Positions 1 through 11,600 of a stretch of DNA of 64,000 nt are shown here, in pieces (within the stretch, counting starts at the first letter, position 1; each line of letters starts with the position of its first letter). The notes beneath the pieces were generated by a model. The model did not search any database. It was not told where the DNA came from and was given only the letters and a program-made list of their open reading frames with translations. Source of the DNA: Heliocidaris tuberculata (taxonomy: Eukaryota > Echinodermata > Echinoidea > Camarodonta > Echinometridae); contig CM046850.1 in assembly GCA_025618425.1 (NCBI GenBank), positions 1,095,819-1,159,818 on the forward strand, in the 5' to 3' direction. The position numbers and the translations under genes are program-made.

Positions 1-936
1 AAAAGACACGAGGAATGTTTTGTTTCATATCGCGCATGCCGATCTGAAAATAGGCCGTCGGAAAGTACACATTTTGATGATAAATAATATGAAAACATGT
101 ATACCTCCTCGTATTGAAAGAAAATGCAGATTTTACATGTTTTCTTTTATTTTCTTTTATTTTCTTTATATCGGTTATTGGTATCGGTATCGGCCGATAT
201 GCTGGAGATTTTATCGGCATCGGCCGATGGTCAAAAAAACCATATCGGCACATGCCTAACAATTTTGCACCAAAAAGTTAAAATTTTAACCCAATTATAA
301 CAGAATATTGCCAGAACTGACATTTGGTATTGAATAATATTGCATATACCCATATAGTAATTTTCCAACTCAAAAACTTTATTTTTCAAACACCCTTACA
401 CTTTTTACTTAATTGATTTTTCTAGTAATTCCGTCCCGTCGCGCTCTGAGGGCGCTTTTTTCCATTTTAAAGGTTATTTTCAAAAAAACGGAAAATAACC
501 ATGAAGCGACATGTACATTTTCATGAACTACAGATTCTCAGCTTTCATGTGATATACAAGGGCAGACACAAATCTTAAATTGAAAATTTAGGGTTTACAT
601 GTATGTTGACTACTTTTGGCTCAGACCCAATACTAGTATTGTAACTTACTTTTTCTTCATCTGATTTCTCTTTCTCATTTCTCCTCTTCCTTTACATTCT
701 TTGCTCTTTTCTATATACATGTATTTATTTTCTGTATTCTTTTCAGGTTACAAAGCATGTGAAAAGAAAATTTACAGCAAATGAATTATATTTAACAAAC
801 AAAAGTTTTAGGCTACCTACATTGTATCATGGGCAACCTTTTTTTCTAATTTTTCATATGAATAATTGGTTGGACATTATTGATCTTCTACTATTGAAGT
901 TCTAGCATTGATCAACATAGATCAAAGTCTGTAATT
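1..936. other. AT-rich sequence with short palindromes
   Basis: No supported gene. Near 170-250 there is a cluster of ATCGGCCGAT-type palindromes (TATCGGTATCGG, GGCATCGGCCGATGG) that resembles the end of a DNA transposon. At 471-501 a hairpin pairs GGTTATTTTC with GAAAATAACC. Confidence 0.4.
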
Positions 937-1070
937 CCTGGTGCTGTAACATAAAGAGATACAATCAATCTTACAATTGATATCAATCGTAAATCTATGG
1001 CAAACCATGTACTGAAGAGTTACATTTGATCATAAGATTGATTGTATCTCTTTATATTATAGGCCCCTGG
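937..1070. mobile_element. palindromic MITE, family C copy 1
   Basis: The left arm ATAAAGAGATACAATCAATC pairs with the right arm GATTGATTGTATCTCTTTAT, and the ends are CCTGG and CCAGG-like. A second copy is at 13744-13882 in the same orientation. Confidence 0.75.
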
Positions 1071-1333
1071 TATCATTGTCAAGAAATACATGTGGTCATT
1101 GATACATGTACTTCATGTCCATGTACATGTCATATATAATGCATGCATGGAGGAGTCATTGAAGCTGTTAAGCTGTGAAGCTGTGAAGTGTTAGTCCAAA
1201 AAAAAAAAAAAAACGAAAAAAAAAAAATTGTTTAGACTCTCCATCATCCATGAAGTATTTTTCAGAAATTTTATTTAATGTACAGTACATGTAACAATTG
1301 CAGTCTGTTAAAGTGAAAGGAATATATTTGGTT

Positions 1334-1482
1334 TTGCATAAAACATTGAGATTAAATGCAACTCATAAAAATTAAATACAAGTCCAAAATACGCGATCCT
1401 GATTGGTTGAATTGAAAATCATTGGTTGAAAATGTGTTTAATATTTTGACTTGCGTTTAAACGCAACTTTTTATGCAATGTA
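1334..1482. mobile_element. palindromic MITE-like element
   Basis: Inverted arms start GCATAAAACATTGAG with ATGCAACT, and end with CGCAACTTTTTATGC. Two copies of ATTGGTTGAA lie in the centre. It is small and non-coding. Confidence 0.5.
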
Positions 1483-1828
1483 GACTGAATTATCATAATT
1501 TACTATTCATGAGCACTCATATTTTTGTATGGTTTCCATTCAAGTTTCCAAACTAGAAAACCATTGAAGATCAAATTTCCATTTGCAACATTTCGGGGCT
1601 TACTCAGGCGAATTATATAAAAGGAGGAATCCAACATGGATAGCCAGTGGATCTTGAGAGGAAAAGATTAAACATGTAGTTACATGTACTTTTGGAAAAA
1701 GGGGGGATGACCAAATTGTTGTGTAAAACTTTGTCAATGGAGATCCCTGCTCTTGTTTTGTATCAGATTTGTACAATAGGTTTATTGTGCAATATACATG
1801 TACATGTATGTAAACATCAGGAAGCAAT

Positions 1829-1978
1829 AGACCTGTTTAGTAAATACTAATTTTATGCACATTTCTATAACAAAAGTTGCTCTTGATGATCCAAAAGCTT
1901 GTCAGAGGGTTGCGTGAACGTGGATTACATCCATAAAGATGTCTTTATACATGGCTGATGAATAGCTAAGAACTACAT

Positions 1979-2009
<31 letters not shown>

Positions 2010-2059
2010 CTTTGGGGGGGGGGGGTAGAAACATGCATATTAAATTGGTAAACAGGTCT
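1829..2059. mobile_element. MITE, family G copy 1
   Basis: Terminal inverted repeats AGACCTGTTTA and TAAACAGGTCT. It includes a T28-G12 homopolymer stretch at 1985-2025. A diverged copy starts at 17948. Confidence 0.65.
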
Positions 2060-2916
2060 GTTCTTATGACATTATTTTTGTGTTTAGAGTACTTAGAAAA
2101 GTAAATCTACATGTAGTATTAGTGAGTTTCCATTAATGCCCACAATCAAAGGAGTTGATTATTAATTACATACATGTCACATTAATGGTAGACTTCTTTT
2201 CTATCCTGTATTGTCCATCCATATGTAGTTGAACAATGATCACATGATGCTTTCCACGCGTTGTTCTCTCTCAGTTTTCTCCTCCAAAAGCATGCCTTCA
2301 AGTAATGAGGTTTAGAGAGAAATTCAACACCATAAAATATTCCAGCATTGCACAATCAAGTTAGTATCACCACTGGGATGGGTAATTCAATCCTATGCAG
2401 ACAAATTTCTCATCCATGCTGGTGATGCCCTTTTTTGTTCTTGGTTGCTCATGAGAAAAAAAGGCGAATCTGGGTCACATGATGCCTTGTATCTGAAGAA
2501 ATTATTGATCAGGGAACCTGTAATTGGGATGAGATTTTGTTGTCTTTGTCATATTTTGGGGGAGAAGAGAAATCTCTTGTCTGTTTTTTATTTTTCAATG
2601 CTGGGCTAAAAATAGTATTTTGATTATGGAGGTCTACAGTACATTTATACCAAACTTGGCTCTTATTTTGAGTATTTTTTTATGTTAGATTGTACTTGTA
2701 AAGAAACAAAATAAACACCTTTGATCATCAATAACTCCAGAGTTGAAACACTAAAGTTTGAAGGGTGTCTTTCATCTTATATTTTTTTTCCTTAAATTCC
2801 TTCATCATATAACCTCTTCAAGAATCAAGATTATGGAATACTGCTACATGTATGACTATTTCATGAGATTTCATTTTTTGACACATCAGGGCCATAAAAT
2901 CTGCATGTATCAGTAA
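2060..2916. other. AT-rich stretch, nothing recognised
   Basis: No exon with good borders and no clear repeat family is visible here. Confidence 0.4.
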
Positions 2917-3336
2917 TTAACCCTTTCATGACAGGAATTATTTAAGGGGTAAATTGATCACATTTTGTTCTTCAAATTAGCAACAATAATATTTTTCTTT
3001 TAAGTGTTACATGGTTCTAACACAATGTAATGTCTTTGAAAACAATATACATCATTAGAAACTTAACTAGGCGGAAGTTGAAAAAAATGCCAATTTTGAT
3101 AAAAAACAGTGATTTTGAATCTCTCAATGTGTTGTCAATTTAAGGATTTTGAAGCTTATTGTCATTTTTAAAATTCCTGGCATCAAACTCAATATGGTCA
3201 TGCAACAAAAATGGAAACAATGTGTGTAGAAATTTTTGCTCTTTCTACTCATGCATCTGGTATATTCTTTAGAGCTCTGAATCAAAAGTTATGGAGCCAA
3301 ACCACAAAATGTGGTCAATTGTTTCGAAAGGGTTAA
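2917..3336. mobile_element. TTAA-flanked MITE, family E copy 1
   Basis: It starts TTAACCCTTTCATGACAGG and ends CGAAAGGGTTAA, with TTAA at both ends. Related copies are at 18791-18974 (partial), 32229-32600 and 59306-59735. The TTAACCCTTT end resembles piggyBac-type termini. Confidence 0.7.
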
Positions 3337-3434
3337 AGGGAAATCTATATATTCTCCTTTAATCTGTTGCATACAGGAAGCGAATGATCACTGTATTAAC
3401 CCTATGGGCATGAGAGAATTCAATAGTCAACAGG

Positions 3435-4031
3435 TTAAAGGGAAATCCAACCTTAATTGCAAGTTGCTTTGAAAGAAAGAGGAAAAATCAGAGAAGCAGA
3501 TTGGTGAAAGTTTTAACGAAATCGGACAAGTAATAAGAAAGTTATGAATTTTTGAAAGTTGTAATCACTATCTTATGGGAATTTCAAATTGGCCGAATAG
3601 GTAATGTCACTGTGATGTAGCTGTGGACAACTCCCCCATTTGCTCCAACACACAGAATGACTGAAATGTCACCTTTTTTCAAAATGTATTTCTCAGTAGG
3701 ATCTTTTTCTTTTATGAGGACCTATAGCATATGCTATCTCCAATACATGTATATTTTGAGTACTGCCCCGAGGGTAAAAGCGCCTCGAAGAAAACCGCAA
3801 ATTAATGATATTTTTGTGTACGACAAATGGGAGAGTTGTCCACAAAAATTTCACAATCGAATCATCAAATTGCCAATTTGAAATTCGCAGAGATATAGTG
3901 ATCTCATTTTTCAAACATCCATAACTTTCTTATTCCTTGTCCGATTTCTTTCAAACTTTCACCATCTTGTTTTTCTTATTTTTCTGCTTTCACACAAATC
4001 ATCTCATAAACAAGGTTGGATTGCCCTTTAA
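3435..4031. mobile_element. TTAA-flanked palindromic MITE, family A copy 1
   Basis: It begins TTAAAGGGAAATCCAACC and ends GGTTGGATTGCCCTTTAA. It is a long imperfect palindrome of about 600 bases. The two arms carry the recurring ATAACTTTCTTA/TAAGAAAGTTAT block. Confidence 0.75.
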
Positions 4032-4360
4032 TTCCGGACACAACAAGTGCATTGCAGGTTTTTGCAGCTGAAATTCAGCAACTCATGCAACCCAGTGTGA
4101 TGATTGATTAATGACTGGACATTGGACAACAAAAGGTTGTCCAGTGGAAAAAATTACTTTTTGGTTCATCGGAGCTCTTTTTGTCTGTGGTGTTGTGAAA
4201 GTGCAGTTTTCTCTAACTGTGACATCACATTTCTTTTGTTTTTTTCACTCTTTAGTTATTTAGTTTTTACATGTAGTTCTTTTTTACTTTACCAGACCCC
4301 TTTTGTAGCTTTCTAGAGCTACATGTAAATGGCTCACTGCTCCCATGTATTTTTTTTCAG

Positions 4361-4462
4361 GTGCAACAAAGAGAAGCATTGGAGGAGAAGTGCAGACAGA
4401 GGAAGGTTTCAGCTGCCCATAGCCCCCATATCCAAGGCTTTCCCTGCCCCAAAATGTGCTAG
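4361..4462 (+). CDS. possible last coding exon of an upstream gene
   Basis: A strong acceptor (nine T then cag, ending at 4360) precedes 33 open codons and a TAG stop at 4460-4462. The predicted end is polar: VQQREALEEKCRQRKVSAAH, then a Pro/Cys-rich tail ending PCPKMC. The GC content rises here compared with its surroundings, and a coiled-coil-like charged start suits a real exon. I do not recognise the protein. No donor or upstream exon could be linked inside the window, and frame 2 is also open across it, so it may be chance. If real, the + strand gene ends here and 4463-5600 is its 3'UTR. Confidence 0.35.
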   Translation: MQQREALEEKCRQRKVSAAHSPHIQGFPCPKMC

Positions 4463-5624
4463 AGTCTGTCAATCAACAATTGGTCTTAAAGCCATTTTAA
4501 ATCATGTGGTTACTAACTAAACTGAATCCCCATTAATCCTTGAACCCAAGGAAACAGCCATCATTGTTGTGCTCACTTCCTATTTACATGTAATTACTAC
4601 ATGTAATACACATGTATATAGATATTTTGGTTTCAATTTGTCAGGAAGTGAAAATCTATTTTTATTATTCAAAGCATTATTTTGAAACGACTTTTGGAAG
4701 AAACATCATGAAAGTGGATGAAACTTTGAATAGATTTAACATCCTTCAGCTTCATAATGTCCAAACCTCAGTCTTGTAGGAGTTTTAACTATTGAGTTGT
4801 TCACAATCAGAAGTGTCAATTTTTTACACGTCATACACGTCATACACGTGCATGTATATGTATCTAAAAAACTGTTCATAATGTAGATATTGATAAAATT
4901 GAAGATCTATGTGTATTTGACTTGTCTGTAAGATTGAAGGCCACTGAAGGATTATAGTTCTGTGTACCATTATTAAAGTATGAAATACATTGTTCATTGT
5001 AATATGTTTGAGGGTAATGCTTTAGAAGATAAGCGAACTGCTGTCAATCGTGTCATCTTTGCCAAGATGATTACCCTGAAATTAATATGAGGCCGGAAAA
5101 TTATATTTGATCTAGGGAAGATAACTTCCCTCAAGATATGAGCCTATACATAATGTAGTACATGTCAGAAACTGAACTGTCAGAAACCGAACTGTCAGAA
5201 ACCGAACTGTCAGAAACCGAACTTTAAGTACTGTACATGTACATACAATGTACGATGTACAAATGTACATGTAGGAATCTATATGAAAGTTTGTTTCCAC
5301 AGAAACTGAAATAGGATTTTATGATACTTGATACATGTATATAGAAAAATGTTATTTTCCGAAAATGTGCACCTTATTTTTTAGCCATTTTAAATTTTTT
5401 TAAAGAGTGAGCTGTCATTAATTGATAAGATGTCAAATATCTTTTGCAAAATGTTCAGTATTCAACATTTGATCAAATTTAATCCGCAATGAAGATGCTT
5501 GAATGATCTATCTTAACCTGCTTAAAATGCAAATGAATATTTAGTGTTTACTGGTGATTGACTGTTCTGGTGAAAACTTGTCTTTTTTATTCTTTATTTT
5601 GTTAGTGCACATCATACACAGTAA
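4463..5624. other. AT-rich non-coding stretch
   Basis: It holds no recognisable exon. It has a 15-base tandem repeat at 5160-5224, many TACATGTA words, and a short CACGTCATA tandem near 4829-4852. It could be the 3'UTR of the putative exon before it. Confidence 0.4.
5160..5224. repeat. 15-base minisatellite, about 4 units
   Basis: Tandem copies of CTGTCAGAAACCGAA; the first has AAACTGAA instead. Confidence 0.85.
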
Positions 5625-6722
5625 AAACTATTTTAAACAACCCTTCAAAATGTTTAACCAACGCTGTTTAAGCCGGTCACTCTAACAACTGTTGTTTAAA
5701 ATGTTAAACAACCAAGGTTGTTTAAACTTTAAACAACCTCTTGTTTAAAATTCTAAACAATTTTTTTTTAAACAACAGCTTTTAAAACAACTAGGTTTTT
5801 AAAATTAAGTTGTTTAAAATCACACAGTTGTTTAAAACTTTTGCACAACTATTGTTTAAAAAATTTGTTTAAAACAATTTTTAAAACATCTAGGTTGTTT
5901 AAATTAAGTTGTTTAAAATTTTTTGCACAACTATTGTTTAAAAAATACATTCAAAGTTGTTTATTAAAAACACTATACAGATATGATGTGTTTAAACATA
6001 CACGGTTGTTTAAAGGCTGTTGTACACTAATAAGTTCCAAATATGCCAGAGCTGACTGACACGTTCAGAGGTAAGCATTTAGACTAAATATATTGTAATC
6101 TGATCGAGTTTATACTCAAAACATATTTGTGCTGCCATGACATCTCCATGATGTCTAGATCTAGACCACATCCACAAAACAAATTATGATGTAGACCTGG
6201 AACTTTGCAGCGCAGCGCAGTTTAAGTTAGTTGCACACATACAGTATAGGATACACTAATAAGTTCCAAATATGCCAGAGCTGACTGACACGTTCAGAGG
6301 TAAGCATTTAGACTAAATATATTGTAATCTGATCGAGTTTATACTCAAAACATATTTGTGCTGCCATGACATCTACATGATGTCTAGATCTAGACCACAT
6401 CCACAAAACAAATTATGATGTAGACCTGGAACTTTGCAGCGCAGCACAGTTTAAGTTAGTTGCACACATACAGTATAGGACCGAACCGGACCGGACCCAC
6501 GCGCGCGTTCACTGTGTGTGCAACCTATGTGTGCAACTTAAACTGCACTGCGCTTGAAGGGCGACTTGCAAAGTTGCAGCTAGGTCTAAATCATAATTAA
6601 TTCTGTGACTGTGGCTTAGATCTAGACATCATATAAATGTCATGGCAGCACAAATATGTCTTGAGTATAAACTTGATCAGATTACAATATATTTAGTCTA
6701 AAGACTCTAAATGCTTACCTAC

Positions 6723-6792
6723 CTCTGAATGTATCAATCAGCTCCGGCATTTGGAACTTCTGCAACATTGCAACCACAAAGTCATCCGCCAT
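6723..6792 (-). CDS. first exon encoding a SAM-like N-terminus, inside a transposon
   Basis: On the - strand an ATG at 6790-6792 opens 23 codons, MADDFVVAMLQKFQMPELID then TFR, ending at a donor gtaggt. The pattern (Leu-x-x-Phe/Trp...Glu-Leu-Ile...Phe) matches helix 1-2 of SAM domains. A GC-rich segment lies upstream (6795-6840), as expected for a first exon. The second half of the same exon plus intron start recurs twice on the + strand, ending near 6071 and 6299. No downstream exon was found, so it may be a captured fragment rather than a live gene. Confidence 0.45.
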
Positions 6793-6954
6793 GATGAAGC
6801 CGCGGCCGTGTTTGGCGAAGAAGGAAACCCGTCTAGCGTGTATTTTCAATCTTTTTAAACAACGTTGTTTAAAAGATTATCATTGGTGTCTTAAACAGCG
6901 GTTGTTTAAAATACAAGGTCCATCTTATTAACAATATTGCTTAAAATTTAAACA

Positions 6955-7200
6955 ATTGAATATGTTGTTCATGTTTGTTCTCCGTTCTCACTTCTATGTC
7001 TTTTTTTCTTTTCACTATTTTTACTTGCAAACTTCATTTCAGTATTAAGTTATGCATTTCAAGTGTTTATACCAATGTTTTACTATATGTTACCTTTGAT
7101 GTTTTTGAAATTATGATTGTAAAACTTTTGTAAAAATTCGGCTTTGCCGCGAAGAAAGTATTTTCAATAAACCATTTTGAATTGAATTGAATTGAATTGA
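6955..7200 (+). mobile_element. 3' end of a LINE-like retroposon with (TTGAA)n tail
   Basis: It ends with CAATAAACCATTTTGAA and five TTGAA-type repeats. Just before this, TTCGGCTTTGCCGCGAAG forms a hairpin. A poly(A)-signal-like word plus short tandem tail is typical of CR1/L2-like LINE 3' ends. Only the 3' tail is present. Confidence 0.5.
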
Positions 7201-7246
7201 ACACAATTTTAAACAGCGAAATTTTAAACAGCGTTTTTGCTGTGTA

Positions 7247-8570
7247 AAAGCAGTGAGCACTTGGGAAAAAATATCAAAATAACCTAGAAATGTCACTTCT
7301 TGAACAAATTTTTTACCGTCCATTTGTTTTTATTGGTTTTATTACCTAATCATTTTGGATGGACATTTTATTATGCATACATGTACGTATTTGTAGTAGC
7401 CCAAAATGTGTTAAATAATGCATTTTTAAAGATTGCCAATCACCAAAAAATATTTTGCTCTGTATGTTAGAGGTTCCATGTCATTATACTATATTCCTTC
7501 TATAAAAAGATATTGCAAGTTTAATTAACTCTCTATAAGCATAAAAGCAACTCGTGAGTATAACGCACCCGTACGCTCCTGCCAAGTTAAGGGCTCACGC
7601 AGAACCCAACTCGGAGTTCAGTTCCATGTGAGCACCTTGATGTTTAATCCTTTTTTTCCTTCATACTCCTAAACTGTTGACCTATAGAATGCCAGATAAA
7701 GTTCTTTGAGGTTACATGTAATTTGATACTTTCGAGCAGTATACATGTACAAATTATTTTTCAGGTGGTTGGTACACTTTAAATGTATCGTTAATATAGT
7801 ATTTTTACTGAAATACAGTATACGTATGTACATTACATGTGCTCAAAAATGTGAAATGTCTGTGTATGCAGACTAGTGGTAGTGAGGTTGAACAAATTGA
7901 CTCTATGTGCGTTCAGTGATGAATCCAACACTATTCCATGTCCTGCATCATCTTATGAAGAGGAGGTATTAAATTGAGAATGGTGGGTGAGAAACCCCTA
8001 GGAATTATTGATTGTCACAAGACGCCCTTTATTGGAATGAGCTTAGCTCTGCATCTCAGAGCGTAAAAGTCACATTTTAAAGGGAAGATATCCTACATGT
8101 GTTATGAAATAAATTCCTAGTTTGAGAATAATACCATTAGATGAGATGAAAAGAGATATCATATTTTTATGAATAAATTTCTTTTATTGTATGTTTGAGT
8201 GAACAAATGATCGTTAAAATTCTAGGATTATCATAAGACCAATAATATCCTGCATAATGCATACAGTGCCTCATTAATGCTGATCTTGATTAAGAATTGC
8301 TCAATTTTTAGTTCACATTTTATATAAATGTAACATGTCAAAGAATCAGGCTATAATGTGTGCGTACTTGTATGTACAGTGTAATGTGCATTTTAAACTT
8401 CCTTGAGAGCAGACAAAATAATAGGAAGTGAATTTTTCATTGTTTTCCACTTCTGTACTTAATTTGAGTAAAAGTTCATCATTCACTATTGTCAAACTTT
8501 TTACCCAATCTTTGTTCAGTTGGTTAGGCAGTTTTCATTGTTCCCATCTTATCTTCTTTTTTTCATTCAG
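7247..8570. other. AT-rich stretch before the first visible transporter exon
   Basis: I looked for the missing 5' transporter exon here. It must leave one base before AT|TTT. No ATG-donor combination with the right phase and sensible residues was found. No repeat family was recognised. Confidence 0.4.
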
Positions 8571-8612
8571 ATTTTGTGACAATTGCTTGCATCTTAGGAA
8601 CAGGCATCCTCG
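8571..8612 (+). CDS. transporter exon 1 (first visible)
   Basis: The acceptor is tttcattcag and the donor is gtaagt. It encodes FVTIACILGTGILG, the start of the first membrane helix with its GTG motif. It starts with the last two bases of a split codon, so it is not the true first exon. Confidence 0.8.
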
Positions 8613-11600
8613 GTAAGTTGCACTTTATATTTTTTCCCTACATCTCTTTTTTCTAGAATGAAGAGAGAAAAAATATATATTGGACAAGTGAGCATCGTGA
8701 GTGATTTAGCTACATGTATGGAAAGCCATAAAAGTGCTCTGGTAGACTATAAAATAAGGCTCTGTATAAAAAAAAAAAATGCTTTAAGAAAATCACACTC
8801 TTTTAAAACACCAGATTAGAAAAAGAGCTTCTTTTCAAAAGATTTTTTCTTTTCTTTTTAGTCTGTAGAAAATAAAGTACATGTATTTTACAAAAAATAC
8901 ATACATATATTATGTGTACAGTATTAGCTAACTAGTATCAGAGAGTGAGGCACAGGTCTGCAGTTTTATACAGTGTTGATTAATGCATTTGCTTGAGGAT
9001 GCATCCGCAGTAACCACATTTGAAAGGTTAGGATAGCATCAATTTCCTCTAGCTTTTGATCCATGCTGGAATTACTTAGTTTTCAGTAATAAATTTGATA
9101 TTGCCGCAGAACTTCAAGGTAGTATCAGCTATTTGCAGTGGGGCATAGCCTGTGATTTTAATAAAATATATTCTCAATCCAGGGCTGTCAACTTTGGGGA
9201 ACTGCTTGAAGGGAGATTCTTTTTTTTTCTCTCTCACCTAGATGCCTAGTGTGACCAGCGGCAGAAATTAAATTATGTTAAAAAGCATCGAAAAATTATG
9301 CTAAATTAATGCTGTAAAAGTCATTGGGGCATCTTTTTATTCCAAAATTCTCTGACAAGCAAAAAAAAAAATTTTTTAAAAAGGTCATCAGCATTTTCGG
9401 CTGTCTTTTTACACGTTTTTTACACGTTTGGCCTGCGTAAGCAAAAAGCGAGACTTAGGCACCGCTTTTCGGACGGCGGCGGCTGCGGCGACGGCGTCAA
9501 CAATTTTGGAAATGCTCTCATTTTAAAAGTATATGTCCGATTTCCATGAAACTTGAACATAAGTGTTGTAGAGTATCACAGATAATGTGGAACAAATTTC
9601 AGGTCAAAAGTCAAGGTCAAAGGTCAATTAAGGTCAATTGAGTTAAATTGTGTTCCAAAAACTTAACCTCAGGTTAAGTTTTTGAATTTTTACTTTGTTT
9701 CAAAATTATTTATTCAAATTCTTTGAAACTTGGCATCATTCTTGGTAGGGATTGTCTTCATGTCATCCTCTTTCAAATGAATACCCAAATCTTACATTTT
9801 CATCACATTAAAGGTCACCTACTGACAGTTTAACTTGGTTAAGTTTTGAGTAAATTTCAGTTTTGTCTCTACATACAGTACATGTACATGTACATGTACA
9901 TATAGTATGTGCATGTATTGTACACATGCATTTGACTTCTTTGCTGGTAGTGGACTTCAACCAAAATTGGCAGGGATCATCCTTAGGCAACGAGGATCGA
10001 AGTTAATATAGATAGGGGTACCTACCGGGGGGTGGGTGGGGGGAGTCTTGGGGGCACCACCCCCAAGAGCACCAATTATGACAGTTATTAGATTCATATT
10101 TGCTTCTTCTTTAAGCCCTGATGCAAGATTGTTAGCAAAGTTGGTAGGTATTATCCTTAAAGGAAGGAGACCTCAATTTCTGAAACAGGGTACCTTGCCT
10201 CAAAGGGGGCTCGGGCAGCAGCCCTTAAGCGCCCCTATTGTGAACTGAGATATTTGTTAAAAGCATGGCTGGGTTCTAACCAAACTAGGTAAGAATCATC
10301 CTTAGGCAAAGAGGATCTAAATGAATGCAAATAGGGTACCTATCCCTTAAGGTGGGATGGAGTGGTGGGGGGGGGGGGGGGTCAAAAGCCCCCCCCCCCC
10401 AAGAGCCTGTGACACCAAATTGACATTCTTCTTTCTTCTGTAAAAACGTATTGCTACATGTACACGTAGATTGTAAGCAAACTAGGTACGAATCATTGTT
10501 AGGGGAAGGAGACTTCAAATTGTTCAAGTATTGTAGACCATTATATTCAAGGCGTCTGATGGAGGGGCACCACTGGCACCCCAAAAGTGTCCCAATGGCA
10601 ATTATTTCATGTACACATATTCTGCTGCTTTAAAACACACAGCTTGATGTCAAATGAACTTCACCATCCAATAAATCTTACTTGAAGGGATTTATTAAGT
10701 TATACAGATGGGGTACCTGGCCCACAAGGGGGGGGGGGAAGGCTCAGGGGCAGCACCCCTTAAGTGTTCCAACCTTTGATTTTTCACCAAGCGAAAATTT
10801 TGCCCCGAAAATTGCGTGATGCAGGCGAGACTGCCCTGGGCATTTCCCTTGTTTCTTAAAGAAGAACTTTATTGGTTGTCAATATGCTTGAATTTCATAT
10901 CAAAGCAAAGTTTACTGTGTAAAGATCACTATGAAACCCATCGAAACTTCTAAAAAGTGAATGGGAAGCAAATATCGCTTGTCACAAATCGAGAAAACGG
11001 GGCCCAAATATTGCCTCGGAATACGTTACGGAAAAGATGCGAGATCCGTGACGTCACCGTATGGGCACGACCAGTCAATCGCACTGTGCTATATATAGCC
11101 AGCGTGCAGCATGCGAATGCAACCGCTTTCGAATCTTTGTAAGATCGTCGCGTTCTCCGAGTATTAATCGTGTAATATGGCCGAACTAAGTCTGGATTTG
11201 GATTTTGAAGTTGAAAGCTTCACCTTCTTGAATCTTTCACCTTCGGTGGGCACTTTCCCGGGCATGTTGTGCAGGATAAACCCGTCGTATGCGGTGTTGC
11301 TGCAACCCCCAACAATGCAACGAAAGCCTTTCTTGCGAGGCCGAGGCCGTGCAAGCGGAGGCTTCGGCTCCGTCTCTGAGCTTGGTGCCGCTTCATCCAT
11401 AGTGGAGCACTGGAAGAAACACCGTGTCCACTTCCAGAAAACGCGAGCAGTTTTTTAACTGCAATGACGTGACAAAAATAACAAATTAACTGAGAGAAGA
11501 CTCACGTTTAGCTAGCTCAAACTGCCTGGCGAAATAGTATTAATTCAGCAAATCAACATGCTACAGCGTGTGAAATAATAATAACCGTGCATCGCGAATA

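Larger units (their letters stand above)
5625..7246. mobile_element. TIR element with arrays of GTTGTTTAAA and captured SAM-like exon
   Basis: The ends are TACACAGTAAAAAC and, inverted, TACACAGCAAAAAC. Both subterminal regions are packed with copies of TTGTTTAAA in either orientation (5630-6010 and 6855-7235). The centre has a tandem pair of ~226-base blocks (6018-6240, 6245-6475) and an inverted third copy (6515-6760). A LINE-like 3' tail is nested near the right end. This resembles foldback-type DNA transposons with subterminal transposase-binding repeats. No transposase is visible. Confidence 0.6.

Noticed and set aside
747..905. 52 open codons after an acceptor-like ttttcag at 746
   Set aside because: AT-rich, no donor that continues the frame, no recognisable protein.
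7903..7970. Possible first transporter exon with ATGAATCCAACAC and donor GAG|gtatta
   Set aside because: The phase leaves two bases, while exon 1 needs one; the other phases contain stops.
10036..10633. Open frames within family D (also at 45712)
   Set aside because: They differ between copies and depend on poly(G) run lengths; no domain.
10908..10950. + strand SLLCKDHYETHRNF resembling the second THAP half (C-x2-H)
   Set aside because: It is on the strand opposite to the THAP exon and has no splice context; probably chance.
11177..11458. + strand frame of 93 codons
   Set aside because: It is antisense to the THAP exon, which has the convincing domain.
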